Position numbers and translations under genes: made by a program. 64,000 nucleotides of DNA from an uncultured Pseudomonadales bacterium (GTDB taxonomy: Bacteria > Pseudomonadota > Gammaproteobacteria > Pseudomonadales > Azotimanducaceae): NCBI GenBank assembly GCA_958296405.1, contig OY282519.1:2712132-2776131 (forward strand), in the 5' to 3' direction. Below the pieces are notes generated by a model. That model worked only from the letters and a program-made list of their open reading frames with translations, was not told the origin of the DNA and did not search any database. Of the stretch, positions 48,678 to 58,158 are shown piece by piece; positions within the stretch are counted from its first letter, which is position 1; each line of letters begins with the position of its first letter.

Positions 48678-50973
48678 CGCGTCCTCCTTGCTCGCGGGCC
48701 TCCCGCGCCGCCCAGTACACCGCTTCCGGCGTGGCCGGCACGGCCAGCGCCGGCAGGTGCGCGTAGCCGCCGGCCGCAAAGCATGCGTCGCGCAGGGCGC
48801 ACCACACGGCGATGGCCAACATCAGCGGCGGTTCGCCCACCGCTTTGGAGCGATGGATGGTCGGCTGCGGATTGGCGCCGGCGTAGAAGGCGACGTTGAA
48901 CGACTCTGGGCAATCGTGGGCGGTGGGAATCTTGTAGTTCGCGGGGCTGTCGGAAATCACGCGCCCGTGTTCATCCCACAGCAGTTCCTCGCTGGTGAGC
49001 CAACCCATGCCCTGCATGAAGCCGCCTTCGATCTGGCCCAAATCGATGGCGGGGTTCAGCGACGCGCCGGCGTCGTGGAGGATGTCCACGCGGGGCACGC
49101 GATACTCGCCGGTCAAGGTGTCCACCAGCACTTCCGCCACCGCAGCGCCGTGGGCGTAGTAGTAGAAGGGTCGTCCTTGCCCCAAAGCCTTGTCGAAGTG
49201 AATGTCGGGTGTCTTGTAGAAGCCGGTGGCGGACATCGGGGTGCGCGCGAGATACGCGGCGCCCACGAAGTCTGCGAATGGCATCGAATGTGGCCCGGCG
49301 CTCACTTGCCCGGCGGCGAACCGCAAGTCGAGCGGCGGCCAGTTCAGGTTCTCTCGGGCGAATTGGGTGAGGTTCGTCTTGATCCGCTCGCATGCGTGGC
49401 GCACCGCCATGCCATTCATGTCGGCGCCGGACGAGGCTGCGGTGGGCGACGTGTTCGGCACCTTGTCGGTGCGCGTGGCGGTGTTGGCCACTTGCGACAG
49501 CGGCACGCCAAACGCTGCCGCCGCGACTTGGCGCACCTTCGTGTACAGCCCTTGGCCCATCTCCGTGCCGCCGTGGCTCACCTCGATGCTGCCGTCGCGG
49601 TAGACGCTCACCAAGCTGCCGGCTTGGTTGAGATGCATCGTCGAGAACGAGATGCCGAACTGCACGGGCGTGAGCGCGATGCCCCGCTTTGCCCACGCGC
49701 TCTCGCGGTTGAAATCGCGCATCTCCGCGCGGCGGCTGCGATAGTCCGAACTAGCCTCAAGCTGTTCGATGATGTCCGCCAAGACATGTTCCGTCACCCG
49801 CTGGCCGTAGAAGGCCATGTCGCGCCCTGGGGCGTACAAGTTGCGCTTGCGGACATCGAGGGGATCTTGGCCGAGCTGGGCCGCGATGTCGTCCAAGGCG
49901 GCCTCGATGGGGAGCATCCCTTGCGGGCCGCCAAAGCCGCGGAAGGCCGTGTTGGACACCGTGTGGGTCTTGCAGCGGTGCCCCGTGACTTCAGCGTGGG
50001 GCAAGTAATAGGCGTTGGCGGCGTGGAACATGGCGCGGTCCACGATGCCCTCGGAGAGGTCTGGCGAGTAGCCGCATTTGCCGGCAAGCATGATGCGGGC
50101 GGCCAACAGGCGGCCATCATCGTCGTAGCCGAGATCGTAGTCGCAGGCGAAGTCGTGCCGCTTGCCCGTTTGGGTCATGTCGTCCTTGCGCGGCAGGCGG
50201 CACTTCACCGCCACGCCCAAGCGCCATGCGAACAACGCGGCGATGCAGGCGGCGCTCGCCGCTTGGCTCTCCTTGCCGCCGAAGGCGCCGCCCATGCGCC
50301 GGCAGGTCACGCGCACCTTGTGCATGGCCAGCCCCAGCACTTTGGCGACGAGCGCTTGCACTTCCGCGGGATGCTGGGTTGACGATTGCACATGCATCGT
50401 GCCGCCTTCCTCCGGCATAGCGAGCGCGACCTGCCCCTCCAGATAGAAGTGTTCCTGCCCGCGCACATAGAGTGCGCTCCGCAGGCGATGCGGGGCGGCG
50501 CCGAGGGCCGCTGGCGCATCCCCCTTGCGCCAAGTGCGGCTCGGCAACACGAAGCGCCTCTCGTCCAATGCTGTGGCGACGTCGAGCACCGGTTTGGCCG
50601 GCCGGTAGTCCACCGTTGCCAAGGCGGCGGCACGTCGCGCCGCTCGCAGTGTTCGGGCGGCAACGGCAAAGAGCGGTTGGCCAAGGAACTCCACGACATT
50701 CGGCGCCAACAACGGGTCGCCCGGAAACGGCGCTCCGATGTCGAGTTCGCCCGGCACGTCGTCTGCAGTGACCACATCTACCACGCCGGGGGCTGTGCGG
50801 GCGGCAGCGAGGTCCAGCCGCGTCACCTCGCCGTGGGCGATGGTGGCGCCGCCGATGGCCACATGGAGCGAGTTCGCCGGCGTCGGCAGGTCATCGACGT
50901 AACGCGCCGTGCCGGTGACGTGGCCCAGCGCGGAATCGTGGCGCAGCGGCGCCCCCATGGTGGCGGCGTTCAC
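48664..50973 (-). CDS. xdhB: Xanthine dehydrogenase molybdopterin subunit XdhB
   Basis: 769 residues. The Moco subunit motifs are present: GTARYVDDLP, RMGGAFGGKES, AFRGFGGPQGML and the C-terminal KAVGEPPLMLAIA with the catalytic Glu. It hydroxylates hypoxanthine and xanthine to urate. It overlaps xdhA by ATGA, indicating balanced synthesis of the heterodimer, and xdhC by 14 bp. Confidence 0.95.
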   Translation of the reverse strand: MNAATMGAPLRHDSALGHVTGTARYVDDLPTPANSLHVAIGGATIAHGEVTRLDLAAARTAPGVVDVVTADDVPGELDIGAPFPGDPLLAPNVVEFLGQPLFAVAARTLRAARRAAALATVDYRPAKPVLDVATALDERRFVLPSRTWRKGDAPAALGAAPHRLRSALYVRGQEHFYLEGQVALAMPEEGGTMHVQSSTQHPAEVQALVAKVLGLAMHKVRVTCRRMGGAFGGKESQAASAACIAALFAWRLGVAVKCRLPRKDDMTQTGKRHDFACDYDLGYDDDGRLLAARIMLAGKCGYSPDLSEGIVDRAMFHAANAYYLPHAEVTGHRCKTHTVSNTAFRGFGGPQGMLPIEAALDDIAAQLGQDPLDVRKRNLYAPGRDMAFYGQRVTEHVLADIIEQLEASSDYRSRRAEMRDFNRESAWAKRGIALTPVQFGISFSTMHLNQAGSLVSVYRDGSIEVSHGGTEMGQGLYTKVRQVAAAAFGVPLSQVANTATRTDKVPNTSPTAASSGADMNGMAVRHACERIKTNLTQFARENLNWPPLDLRFAAGQVSAGPHSMPFADFVGAAYLARTPMSATGFYKTPDIHFDKALGQGRPFYYYAHGAAVAEVLVDTLTGEYRVPRVDILHDAGASLNPAIDLGQIEGGFMQGMGWLTSEELLWDEHGRVISDSPANYKIPTAHDCPESFNVAFYAGANPQPTIHRSKAVGEPPLMLAIAVWCALRDACFAAGGYAHLPALAVPATPEAVYWAAREAREQGGRDAVA

Positions 50974-52493
50974 GCTGGGATGCCCTCCAACCCTTGCTCC
51001 GCCCCGGATGCGGCGCGGTGGATGGCCTTGCGCAGCGTGCGCTCGGCCATGTCCAGCCGGTACTCGCGGCTCGCGCGCACGTCGGTGATTGGCGACAGCG
51101 CTGCGCGCAAACGCGCCGCCGCGGCGTTCACCGCGTCACTGCCGACCGGGCGGCCCTCAAGTTCCGCCTCCACTTGCGGGAGTGCCAAGGGCGTGGCGGC
51201 GACGCCCCCCAAGGCGACCCGCGCGGCCTTGAAGACGCCGTCCTCCACCTCAATGCGGAAGGCGCCCAACACCGAGGCGATGTCATCCTCCCACCGCTTG
51301 GTGATTTTGAATGCTTGCAGCGCATCGAGGGGGATGGCGGCGTCGAAACTGACGGCGCGAATGTACTCGCCCGGCTGCAGGGCGGTTTGCTTGTAGCCAA
51401 CATGGAAGCTCCGCATCGGCAGCCGGCGCAACTCGCCCTGGGCGTTTGCGAGCTCTAGCTCCGCATCAAGGGCCATCAACACCGGCGGCCAGTCCGCCAC
51501 CGGGGATCCATTGGCGATGTTCCCGCCGATGGTGGCGCGGTGGCGAATCTGCGGTGAGCCGAACCGCCGCAACAGCGCGGTGATGGCCGGGCAGGGGTGC
51601 TCACCTGCGACGTCAAAGAACGCCTCCAAAGTGGCGTGGGTCGCGGCGCCGCCCAAGCGGATGCGGCCATCCACGCACTGTGCGCCGCGCAGTTCGGCAA
51701 CGCGGCCCACATCGATGAGCGGCCCCAGTTCGCGGCAATGCTGCGTCACTTCGAGCCACAAGTCTGTGGCGCCGGCGATGAAGGTGGGGATGTCGCCGGC
51801 AGCGCTGGCGAGGGTTTGCCGCAACGCGGCTTCGTCCCGCGGACGGTGGAACCGCACGGCGCCGCCGATTGCCGCGGCAGGGCGGCTGACGGGCGGCGTG
51901 TCGTTGAGCGCTGCCACGGCGTCGAGTGGGCGCCGGTAGGCGCTCGCCGTGGCCTGCGCGGCCGCGGCGGCTGCGCTCAGAATGCTGCGGTAGCCCGTGC
52001 AGCGGCAGAGATTGCCGCTGATGGCGCGCACGAAGTCGCCCCGCGTCGCATCCTTGAGCTGTGCGTTCGCAGCGAGTTGATGGGCGATCAGCGACATCAC
52101 GAAGCCGGGGGTGCAGAAGCCGCATTGGGCGCCGTGGTGCGCCACCATTGCCGCTTGCACGGGATGCAGGCTGTCAAGCGCGAGCTTGCGGTTGGCCCCC
52201 GCGGCGGAGCGGCCGATGCCGGCCGCGCCTTCCACGGTGAGCACCTGGTGGTCGGCCATGGCGGCCAACGGAGTGATGCAACTGTTCAGGCTGACGAATG
52301 GCCCGGCGCCACCGCCAAGCACGGGGTCTGCAAGATCCCGAACGATCACCGTGCAGGCGCCGCAATCGCCGGATGCGCAGCCCTCTTTGGTGCCGGTCAG
52401 TCCCGGCTGAGCGCGGATGTGCTCCAAGAGGCTATCGTTTGGATCGAAGTCCACGACATGGCGTTCACGGCCATTTATCCACAGCCGCATCAT
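50970..52493 (-). CDS. xdhA: Xanthine dehydrogenase FeS/FAD subunit XdhA
   Basis: 507 residues. Two 2Fe-2S clusters: CASGDCGACTV (plant-type) and CGFCTPGFVMS with CRCTGYRSI. The FAD-binding domain (FIAGATDLWLEVTQ, GGNIANGSPVAD, TKRWEDDIASV) follows to residue ~500. Electrons from XdhB pass through it to NAD+. It starts MMRLWING at 52493; a TACACT -10 lies 7 nt upstream, so the mRNA may be leaderless. The xdhA-B-C-uraD-hiuH-guaD-puuD genes form one overlapping operon. Confidence 0.95.
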   Translation of the reverse strand: MMRLWINGRERHVVDFDPNDSLLEHIRAQPGLTGTKEGCASGDCGACTVIVRDLADPVLGGGAGPFVSLNSCITPLAAMADHQVLTVEGAAGIGRSAAGANRKLALDSLHPVQAAMVAHHGAQCGFCTPGFVMSLIAHQLAANAQLKDATRGDFVRAISGNLCRCTGYRSILSAAAAAAQATASAYRRPLDAVAALNDTPPVSRPAAAIGGAVRFHRPRDEAALRQTLASAAGDIPTFIAGATDLWLEVTQHCRELGPLIDVGRVAELRGAQCVDGRIRLGGAATHATLEAFFDVAGEHPCPAITALLRRFGSPQIRHRATIGGNIANGSPVADWPPVLMALDAELELANAQGELRRLPMRSFHVGYKQTALQPGEYIRAVSFDAAIPLDALQAFKITKRWEDDIASVLGAFRIEVEDGVFKAARVALGGVAATPLALPQVEAELEGRPVGSDAVNAAAARLRAALSPITDVRASREYRLDMAERTLRKAIHRAASGAEQGLEGIPA

Positions 52494-52499
52494 GGGCGC

Positions 52500-52505
52500 A
52501 GTGTA
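52500..52505 (-). promoter_or_regulatory. -10 element immediately before xdhA
   Basis: On the minus strand TGCTTACACT contains TACACT, whose last base is 7 nt before the xdhA start, consistent with leaderless transcription of the long xdh-puuD operon. Confidence 0.4.
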
Positions 52506-52568
52506 AGCAAATCGGGCACCTGCCGTTAGGACAGCCAGCGGGCCGCGAGCGCGCCCGGCCGGCCCGGC

Positions 52569-53882
52569 CTAGAGGAACGCGAACTTAAGGGAAAAAATTA
52601 AGGAGACGACATAAACCGCTGGCGGACACTCCTTGGCGCGCCCTGCGATCACCTTGATGACGGCGTACGTCAAGAATCCAATGCCGATGCCGTCAGCGAC
52701 GGAGAAGCTGAACGGCATGGCGATGGCGGTGACGGTGGCCGGCGCGGCTTCCGTGACATCGTCCCAGTCGAGGTCTGCCAAGCCGCGCGCCATGAGCGCG
52801 GCCACGAACAGGAGCGCTGCGCTGGTGGCATAGCTGGGCACGCTCTGCGCCAACGGCGCGAAGGCGAGGCAGAGCAGGAACAGCCCGGCGACGACCACCG
52901 CGGTGAGGCCGGTTTTGCCGCCGCTTTCCACCCCGGCGGCGCTCTCGATGTAGCTGGTGGTGGACGACGTGCCAACGAGCGCACCGAACACGGTGGCCCC
53001 CGAATCCGCGAACAGGGCGCTGCGCAGCCGCGGCAATTTGCCGTCCGCGCCGATGAGCCCGCCCCTGGTGGCAACCCCCACCAAGGTGCCGGCGGTGTCG
53101 AACACATCGACCAAGAGCAGCGACAGGATGACGGTCACCATGCCGAAGTTCACTGCCGCGGCCACGTCGAGTTGGCCGAGCGCCGGCAGCGGCGACGGTG
53201 GCGCCGAGACGATGCCGTGAAACGGCGCGTCGCCGACCACCCAGCCCAGCGCGGCGACGCTCAACATCCCGATGATGATCGCGCCCGGCAGGCGGCGGGC
53301 AGTCAACGCTGCGATGATGGCGAAGCCGGCCAACGCCGCCACCGGCGCGAAGCTGCTGAGGTCGCCAAAGGCAACAAATGTGGCTGGGTCGCTCACCACC
53401 ACGCCGGCCGAGCGCAGCGCGATGAAGGCGATGAACAGACCCACGCCGGCCGAGATGCCGAGCTTCAAGTTGCGCGGAATGGAGTTGATGAGCCATTCCC
53501 GGGCTGGCAACGCGCTCAGCAGCACAAAGAGGCATCCAGAGATGAACACGGCGCCCAGCGCGGTGCGCCAGTCATGCCCGGCGCCGAGGACCACGGCGTA
53601 GGCGAAGAAGGCGTTCTGGCCCATGCCCGGCGCTAACGCGATGGGGTAGTTGGCGAGCAGCCCCATCGCCAGCGTCCCGGCCGCGGCAGCGAGGCAAGTG
53701 GCGACGAACACCGCGCCGAAATCCATGCCGGCTTCGGAGAGGATGGCCGGGTTCACGACCGTGATGTAGGCCATCGCCAAGAACGTGGTGAGGCCGGCGA
53801 TGGCCTCAGCGCGCCAAGACGACCCGCGCGCCGCCATCCCGAAGCGGCGTTCCAGCCAGCCGTCGTTGCCCTTGGAGGTCAT
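52569..53882 (-). CDS. NCS2-family purine permease (AzgA/GhxP-like)
   Basis: 437 residues with about 12 transmembrane segments. AzgA/NCS2 motifs: TTFLAMAYITVVNPAIL, ALAPGMGQNAFFAYAV, VVDVFDTAGTLVGVA and a GTSSTTSYIESAAGVESGGKTG region. Such proteins import adenine, guanine or hypoxanthine with protons. It lies 75 bp upstream of xdhA on the same strand and probably brings in the purines that the downstream enzymes oxidise. A CATAAT -10 about 30 nt upstream (minus strand) may drive it. Confidence 0.92.
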   Translation of the reverse strand: MTSKGNDGWLERRFGMAARGSSWRAEAIAGLTTFLAMAYITVVNPAILSEAGMDFGAVFVATCLAAAAGTLAMGLLANYPIALAPGMGQNAFFAYAVVLGAGHDWRTALGAVFISGCLFVLLSALPAREWLINSIPRNLKLGISAGVGLFIAFIALRSAGVVVSDPATFVAFGDLSSFAPVAALAGFAIIAALTARRLPGAIIIGMLSVAALGWVVGDAPFHGIVSAPPSPLPALGQLDVAAAVNFGMVTVILSLLLVDVFDTAGTLVGVATRGGLIGADGKLPRLRSALFADSGATVFGALVGTSSTTSYIESAAGVESGGKTGLTAVVVAGLFLLCLAFAPLAQSVPSYATSAALLFVAALMARGLADLDWDDVTEAAPATVTAIAMPFSFSVADGIGIGFLTYAVIKVIAGRAKECPPAVYVVSLIFSLKFAFL

Positions 53883-53989
53883 GTGCGCTCCCGCCTATCC
53901 TTGGCTGTCATTATGCCGGCGCGCGGCCGGCGAGCCCGCTCCACCGCCGAGCCCGGCGGCGGAGGAAGGGGAGGGGCAAAGCGCGGGGC

Positions 53990-54724
53990 CTAAGTGCCGG
54001 CGGGCGCAAGCGGGAAACACTCCAAGGTGGCGGCGCCGTTCAGCCTAAGTGCCCAGCCGCACCGGCCCCAGTCGCCGAGCACATAGCGCCGCGCCAACGC
54101 GCCGCTTGGCAAACGCACGTCATGGATGCCGGGTCGGTGCGTGTGGCCATGCACCACAATCGTGCAGTCGAGGGCCTGCATGGCGGCAGCCAGATCGGAT
54201 TCCGTCACGTCCATGATGTTGTCGGCCTTGTTGGCGTTGGCGGCGCGGCTCTGCGCGCGGAGCTGCCGCGCCATCTCGCGCCGCTCAGCCACTGAGCGGG
54301 CCAGCGTCTCGCGTTGCCAGTCATCGGAGCGGAGCAGCGCGCGGGCGCGTTGGTAGGCGATGTCGGCGGTGCAGTAGGCGTCGCCGTGGGCGAGCAGTAC
54401 GCGCTGCCCGGCGGCGGTGATGACATGGGGATCGTCGATGAGCGTGGCGCCGGTCTCGGCGGCGAGGCGTTCGCCAAACAAGAAGTCCCGGTTGCCGTGC
54501 ATCAGATAGGTGGGGCAATGGCTCGCGGCCCGTCGCAGCGCAGCCCGCACCGTCGCCGCGGTGGCCGAATCGTCATCGTCGCCAATCCAAGTCTCCGCCA
54601 AGTCTCCCAAGATGTAGAGCGCCGCGGCGCGCGGCGCCTCGCGCTCGATGAAGGCGGCGAAGCCGGCGCTGACGGCGGGCGCCGCGGGGTCGAGGTGCAA
54701 GTCCGATACGAAGAGCACCGTCAT
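53990..54724 (-). CDS. lpxH: UDP-2,3-diacylglucosamine hydrolase LpxH
   Basis: 244 residues from ATG 54724. Calcineurin-like phosphoesterase with metal ligands in FVSDLHLDP, GDLAETWIGDDD, HGNRDFLFG, HGDAYC and GHTHRPG. It cleaves UDP-2,3-diacylglucosamine to lipid X and UMP in lipid A synthesis at the inner membrane, which confirms a Gram-negative cell with LPS. It is followed on the same strand by folD. Confidence 0.95.
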   Translation of the reverse strand: MTVLFVSDLHLDPAAPAVSAGFAAFIEREAPRAAALYILGDLAETWIGDDDDSATAATVRAALRRAASHCPTYLMHGNRDFLFGERLAAETGATLIDDPHVITAAGQRVLLAHGDAYCTADIAYQRARALLRSDDWQRETLARSVAERREMARQLRAQSRAANANKADNIMDVTESDLAAAMQALDCTIVVHGHTHRPGIHDVRLPSGALARRYVLGDWGRCGWALRLNGAATLECFPLAPAGT

Positions 54725-54734
54725 GGCGGAGCGT

Positions 54735-55577
54735 TCACGAGGCGGCCTGCCAGACATTTTGCAGCATGGACACGCGGGTCATGGGCCCCACGCCGCCCGG
54801 CACTGGCGTGATCCATGCGGCGCGCTGCCGCGCCGCCTCGAACTCCACGTCGCCATGCAGCCGGTTGCGAGCGTCGCGGGTGATGCCGACGTCGATGACG
54901 ATGGCGCCGGGTTGAATCCAACTGCCGCGGATGAGGCCGCGGCGGCCGGTGGCCGAGACCACGATGTCTGCCGCCGCGATCAACGCCGGCACGTCGCGGC
55001 TGAACTTGTGCGCCGTGGTCACGGTGCAGCCAACGTGCAAGAGCTCCAATCCCATCGGGCGGCCAACATGGTTGGAGGCGCCCACGACGGTGGCGCGCAT
55101 GCCCAGCAGGGCGGCGCCAGTGTGGGCGAGCAGCGTCATCACGCCCTTGGGAGTGCAGGAGCGCAGCACGGGTTCGCGCAGCGCCAGGCGCCCAATGTTG
55201 TAAGGGTGTACGCCGTCCACGTCCTTCGCCGGGGCGATGCGCTCCAGAATTGGCGCGGCGGGCAACGGCGCCGGCAGCGGCAGCTGCACCAAGATGCCGT
55301 CGATGCTCGCGTCGACATTCAAGTCATCGATCAACTCGATGAGCGCCGCCGTCGGCGTGTCCGCCGGCAGCCGCCGGATGTCGTGCTTGTAGCCCACCTC
55401 TTCACAGTCGCGCTGTTTGTGGTCCACATAGATGCGCGACGCGGCATCGTCGCCGACCAGGACGACGGCGACGCCAGGCGGGCGAGCGCCGTCCTGCGCG
55501 CGGGCATGCACGGCCGCGGCAATGTCCGCGCGGATGGCTTTGGCGATGGCGGCGCCGTCGAGGATGCGTCCGGTCAT
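54735..55577 (-). CDS. folD: Bifunctional methylene-THF dehydrogenase/cyclohydrolase
   Basis: 280 residues. FolD signatures: the catalytic Lys in [26 protein letters not shown], the Rossmann segment [11 protein letters not shown] and the C-terminal [10 protein letters not shown]. It interconverts 5,10-methylene-THF and 10-formyl-THF for one-carbon supply, including purine and formyl-Met synthesis. It lies 10 bp upstream of lpxH on the minus strand, divergent from the tRNA cluster. Confidence 0.95.
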   Translation of the reverse strand: MTGRILDGAAIAKAIRADIAAAVHARAQDGARPPGVAVVLVGDDAASRIYVDHKQRDCEEVGYKHDIRRLPADTPTAALIELIDDLNVDASIDGILVQLPLPAPLPAAPILERIAPAKDVDGVHPYNIGRLALREPVLRSCTPKGVMTLLAHTGAALLGMRATVVGASNHVGRPMGLELLHVGCTVTTAHKFSRDVPALIAAADIVVSATGRRGLIRGSWIQPGAIVIDVGITRDARNRLHGDVEFEAARQRAAWITPVPGGVGPMTRVSMLQNVWQAAS

Positions 55578-55655
55578 GGTTCATCGCTCTTGGGGTTAGG
55601 GGATTTTAGCCTTGCTCGCGCACCGCGATGGCGGCGCAGAGGGACGGGCAGGGCG

Positions 55656-55661
55656 TATAAT
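55656..55661 (+). promoter_or_regulatory. -10 element of the tRNA cluster
   Basis: A perfect TATAAT ends 11 nt before tRNA-Pro, with a start site expected about 4 nt upstream of the mature end. No clear -35. Confidence 0.5.
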
Positions 55662-55671
55662 CCGCCGCAGA

Positions 55672-55748
55672 CGGGGCATAGCGCAGTTTGGCAGCGCGCC
55701 TGCTTTGGGAGCAGGAAGTCGGGAGTTCGAATCTCCCTGCCCCGACCA
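55672..55748 (+). tRNA. tRNA-Pro(TGG)
   Basis: 77 nt including encoded CCA. Acceptor stem CGGGGCA/TGCCCCG, anticodon loop TTTGGGA with anticodon TGG, and a T-arm with GTTCGAATC. It follows a TATAAT promoter and is the first of three tRNAs before tig. Confidence 0.93.
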
Positions 55749-55790
55749 GTCGGGCCGTCGCCGGCGCCGCGTCGGCACGGCCTGCGCAGT

Positions 55791-55867
55791 GCGCCCGTAG
55801 CCCAATCGGATAGAGCATCGGCCTTCTAAGCCGGGAGTTGCAGGTTCGAGTCCTGCCGGGCGCGCCA
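55791..55867 (+). tRNA. tRNA-Arg(TCT)
   Basis: 77 nt with encoded CCA. Acceptor GCGCCCG/CGGGCGC, anticodon loop TTCTAAG with anticodon TCT, T-arm GTTCGAGTC. It decodes the rare AGA codon in this GC-rich genome. Confidence 0.92.
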
Positions 55868-55917
55868 TGTTGGCCTTTGGGCGTGCTCGTCGGCACGCGC
55901 CACCCCGTCAAGCAGGC

Positions 55918-55926
55918 TGGTAGAAT
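55918..55926 (+). promoter_or_regulatory. Extended -10 promoter of tRNA-His
   Basis: TGGTAGAAT (TGn + TAGAAT) ends 12 nt before tRNA-His, giving it its own start site within the tRNA run. Confidence 0.45.
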
Positions 55927-55937
55927 GCTGGCCATAT

Positions 55938-56014
55938 GGTGGGCGTAGCTCAACAGGTAGAGCTCCGGATTGTGGATCCGGCGGTTGTGGGTTCGAGCCC
56001 CATCGTCCACCCCA
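55938..56014 (+). tRNA. tRNA-His(GTG)
   Basis: 77 nt including G-1 and encoded CCA. The extra 5' G at 55938 pairs with C73, the diagnostic His feature. Acceptor GTGGGCG/CGTCCAC, anticodon loop TTGTGGA with anticodon GTG. Confidence 0.93.
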
Positions 56015-56087
56015 AGCCGCAGCGCGTCGCGCCAGCGGGCGGCCGAGCGCGGCTTGAATCGTCACCCGCGAGGTGGAACGGCTAACC

Positions 56088-57413
56088 ATGCAGGTCAAGG
56101 TCGAGAAAACGGGCGGCCTCGAGCGCCGGATGACCGTGGTGGTGCCGTCCCCGGCCATTGAAGAGGCATTCGAGCAAAAGCTCGCCGAGCGCGCCCGCAA
56201 CGCCCGCCTCAACGGTTTTCGCCCCGGCAAAACGCCCGTCAAGGAAGTGCGGCGGCGCTTCGGCAAGGCGTTGCGCATGGAGGCGGCCATGACATCGATG
56301 GAGACGGGCTTCCAAACGGCCGTGCGTGAACACTCGCTCAATCTGGCGAGTGCGCCAGCCTTCCAGATGGGCGCGCTGCAGCCCAATGTGGATTTCGAGT
56401 TCACGGCCACTTTCGAGGTGCTCCCGGAAGTCCCGCTTGGAGATTTCAGCCAAGTGCAGGTTGAGCAGCCCGCGGCCGCAGTGAAGGACGCGGACGTGGA
56501 CGACATGGTTGCAACGCTGCAGGCAAACCACAAACAGTGGCATCCGGTTGAGCGCCCAGCGCAGAAGGGAGACCGGGTGACGGCGGACCTCGACGTCTGC
56601 GCCGACGCCGAGTTCAAGGGCGATGACATCGTGCTGTTGGTCGAAGAGGCATTCCCGATGCCCGGCATCGCCGAAGCCGCCGCCGGCATGGCTGCCGGTG
56701 AGACGAAGCGCGTCGCCTCGACGTTTCCGGAGTTCATGGCCGATGAAGCCCTGCGTGGCCAAGACGCGGAGTTCGACCTGACGGTGAAGGAGGTGGCCGA
56801 GGCGCGCCTGCCGGCATTGGACGATGCTTTTTTCGCGGCGTTGGGCATCGCCGAGGGCGGCGAGACGCGGTTCCGGCAGGAAGTGCGCTCAGATTTGGAG
56901 ACGCGCCTCGCCGTGGCGACGCGCGACGCGGTGCGTAGCCAAGTGCTGACGCAACTCGTCGCCATGCATGAGTTCGATCTGCCGCCGGCGCTGGTCGCGC
57001 GTGAGCGGGAGGCGTTGGACGCCACGGTGAAACAGCGGCTAGGGCAGCCCGACGGCGAGCAATCGCCGGAGTTCGGTGAAGCCCTCACGCGGCAAGCGGA
57101 ACGGCGGGTGCGCACCGGGCTGGTGGTCAACGCCATCGTCGAACGCGAGGGCATGCAGCCCGATGGCGCGAAGGTGCGTGAGCGCATCGAGGAAATCTCG
57201 CGCGGTTACGAACATCCTGAACAGGTTGTCGCGGCCTACTACCGAGACGAAAACCTGTTGGGGCAGGTGGAGAGCGTTGTGCTTGAAGACCAAGTGGTGG
57301 CGCATGTGCTGGCCCGCGCGCAAGTGCAAACCGTGGAACGCTCCTACCAAGACGTGTTGAACGCCCCCGCGTCCAAGGAAGAGGGCCAACCGCCACCTTC
57401 CGAGGCAGCTTGA
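56088..57413 (+). CDS. tig: Trigger factor (ribosome-associated chaperone)
   Basis: 441 residues from ATG 56088; a GTG at 56073 is in frame but less likely. It has the ribosome-binding signature [12 protein letters not shown] (residues ~44-55), a FKBP-type PPIase domain with [10 protein letters not shown], and a long helical C-terminal domain. It binds at the ribosome exit and catalyses proline isomerisation on nascent chains. It heads the tig-clpP-clpX-lon-hupB-ppiD series; its stop is separated from the clpP GTG by a ribosome-binding site. Confidence 0.95.
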   Translation: MQVKVEKTGGLERRMTVVVPSPAIEEAFEQKLAERARNARLNGFRPGKTPVKEVRRRFGKALRMEAAMTSMETGFQTAVREHSLNLASAPAFQMGALQPNVDFEFTATFEVLPEVPLGDFSQVQVEQPAAAVKDADVDDMVATLQANHKQWHPVERPAQKGDRVTADLDVCADAEFKGDDIVLLVEEAFPMPGIAEAAAGMAAGETKRVASTFPEFMADEALRGQDAEFDLTVKEVAEARLPALDDAFFAALGIAEGGETRFRQEVRSDLETRLAVATRDAVRSQVLTQLVAMHEFDLPPALVAREREALDATVKQRLGQPDGEQSPEFGEALTRQAERRVRTGLVVNAIVEREGMQPDGAKVRERIEEISRGYEHPEQVVAAYYRDENLLGQVESVVLEDQVVAHVLARAQVQTVERSYQDVLNAPASKEEGQPPPSEAA

Positions 57414-57436
57414 CCACCCACTTCAGGAGGCAGCCA

Positions 57437-58078
57437 GTGCAAGACAGAATCCAACCGCCCATCAACAACTTAGGCTTGGTGCCGATGGTTGTGGAGCAAA
57501 GCGCCCGCGGCGAGCGCGCCTACGACATCTACTCGCGCTTGTTGAAGGAGCGGATCATCTTTCTGGTCGGCCCGGTGGACGACAACGTGGCCAATCTCAT
57601 CGTTGCGCAGCTCTTGTTTGCGGAATCGGAAAACCCAGACAAGGACGTGCATCTCTACATCAATTCGCCCGGCGGCGCCGTGACCGCTGGGTTCGCCATC
57701 TACGACACCATGCAGTTCGTGCGCTGCGACGTGGCCACCATGTGCGTCGGCCAAGCCGCCAGCATGGGCGCCTTTCTGCTTGCCGCCGGAGCGCGCGGCA
57801 AGCGCATGGCGCTGCCCAACTCGCGCATGATGCTGCACCAGCCGGCGGGCGGTTCCCAAGGCGTGGCGGCGGACATCGAAATCCAAGCGCGTGAGATCAT
57901 CGGCACGCGCCGGCGCTTGAACGAGGTGCTTGCCCGGCACACCGGCCAGCCGGTGGAGCGCATCGAGCAAGACACCGAGCGCGACTATTGGATGAGCGCG
58001 GATGCAGCCATGGAATATGGCTTGGTCGACTCGGTGCAGCGCCCGCGCGCGGAGCTGAAGGAGGCACCGGCCCCTTGA
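57437..58078 (+). CDS. clpP: ClpP protease subunit
   Basis: 213 residues from GTG 57437, placed 6 nt after AGGAGG; an in-frame TTG at 57410 would overlap tig and has poorer support. The Ser-His-Asp triad is visible: GQAASMGAF (Ser), MMLHQPAGG (His) and the Asp-bearing [10 protein letters not shown]. ClpP forms the tetradecameric chamber used by ClpX. It ends 80 bp before clpX. Confidence 0.95.
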   Translation: MQDRIQPPINNLGLVPMVVEQSARGERAYDIYSRLLKERIIFLVGPVDDNVANLIVAQLLFAESENPDKDVHLYINSPGGAVTAGFAIYDTMQFVRCDVATMCVGQAASMGAFLLAAGARGKRMALPNSRMMLHQPAGGSQGVAADIEIQAREIIGTRRRLNEVLARHTGQPVERIEQDTERDYWMSADAAMEYGLVDSVQRPRAELKEAPAP

Positions 58079-58158
58079 GCGGAAGTCCGGCAAGGGTTGC
58101 AAAAGCGCAGCATTGCAAGCATTGTGTGGGTTGTTTGGCTTAGTGGCAAAGGGATTCC

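Noticed and set aside
48688-50382. 564-residue plus-strand frame opposite xdhB
   Set aside because: Antisense to the intact Moco subunit; composition is that of a GC-rich shadow.
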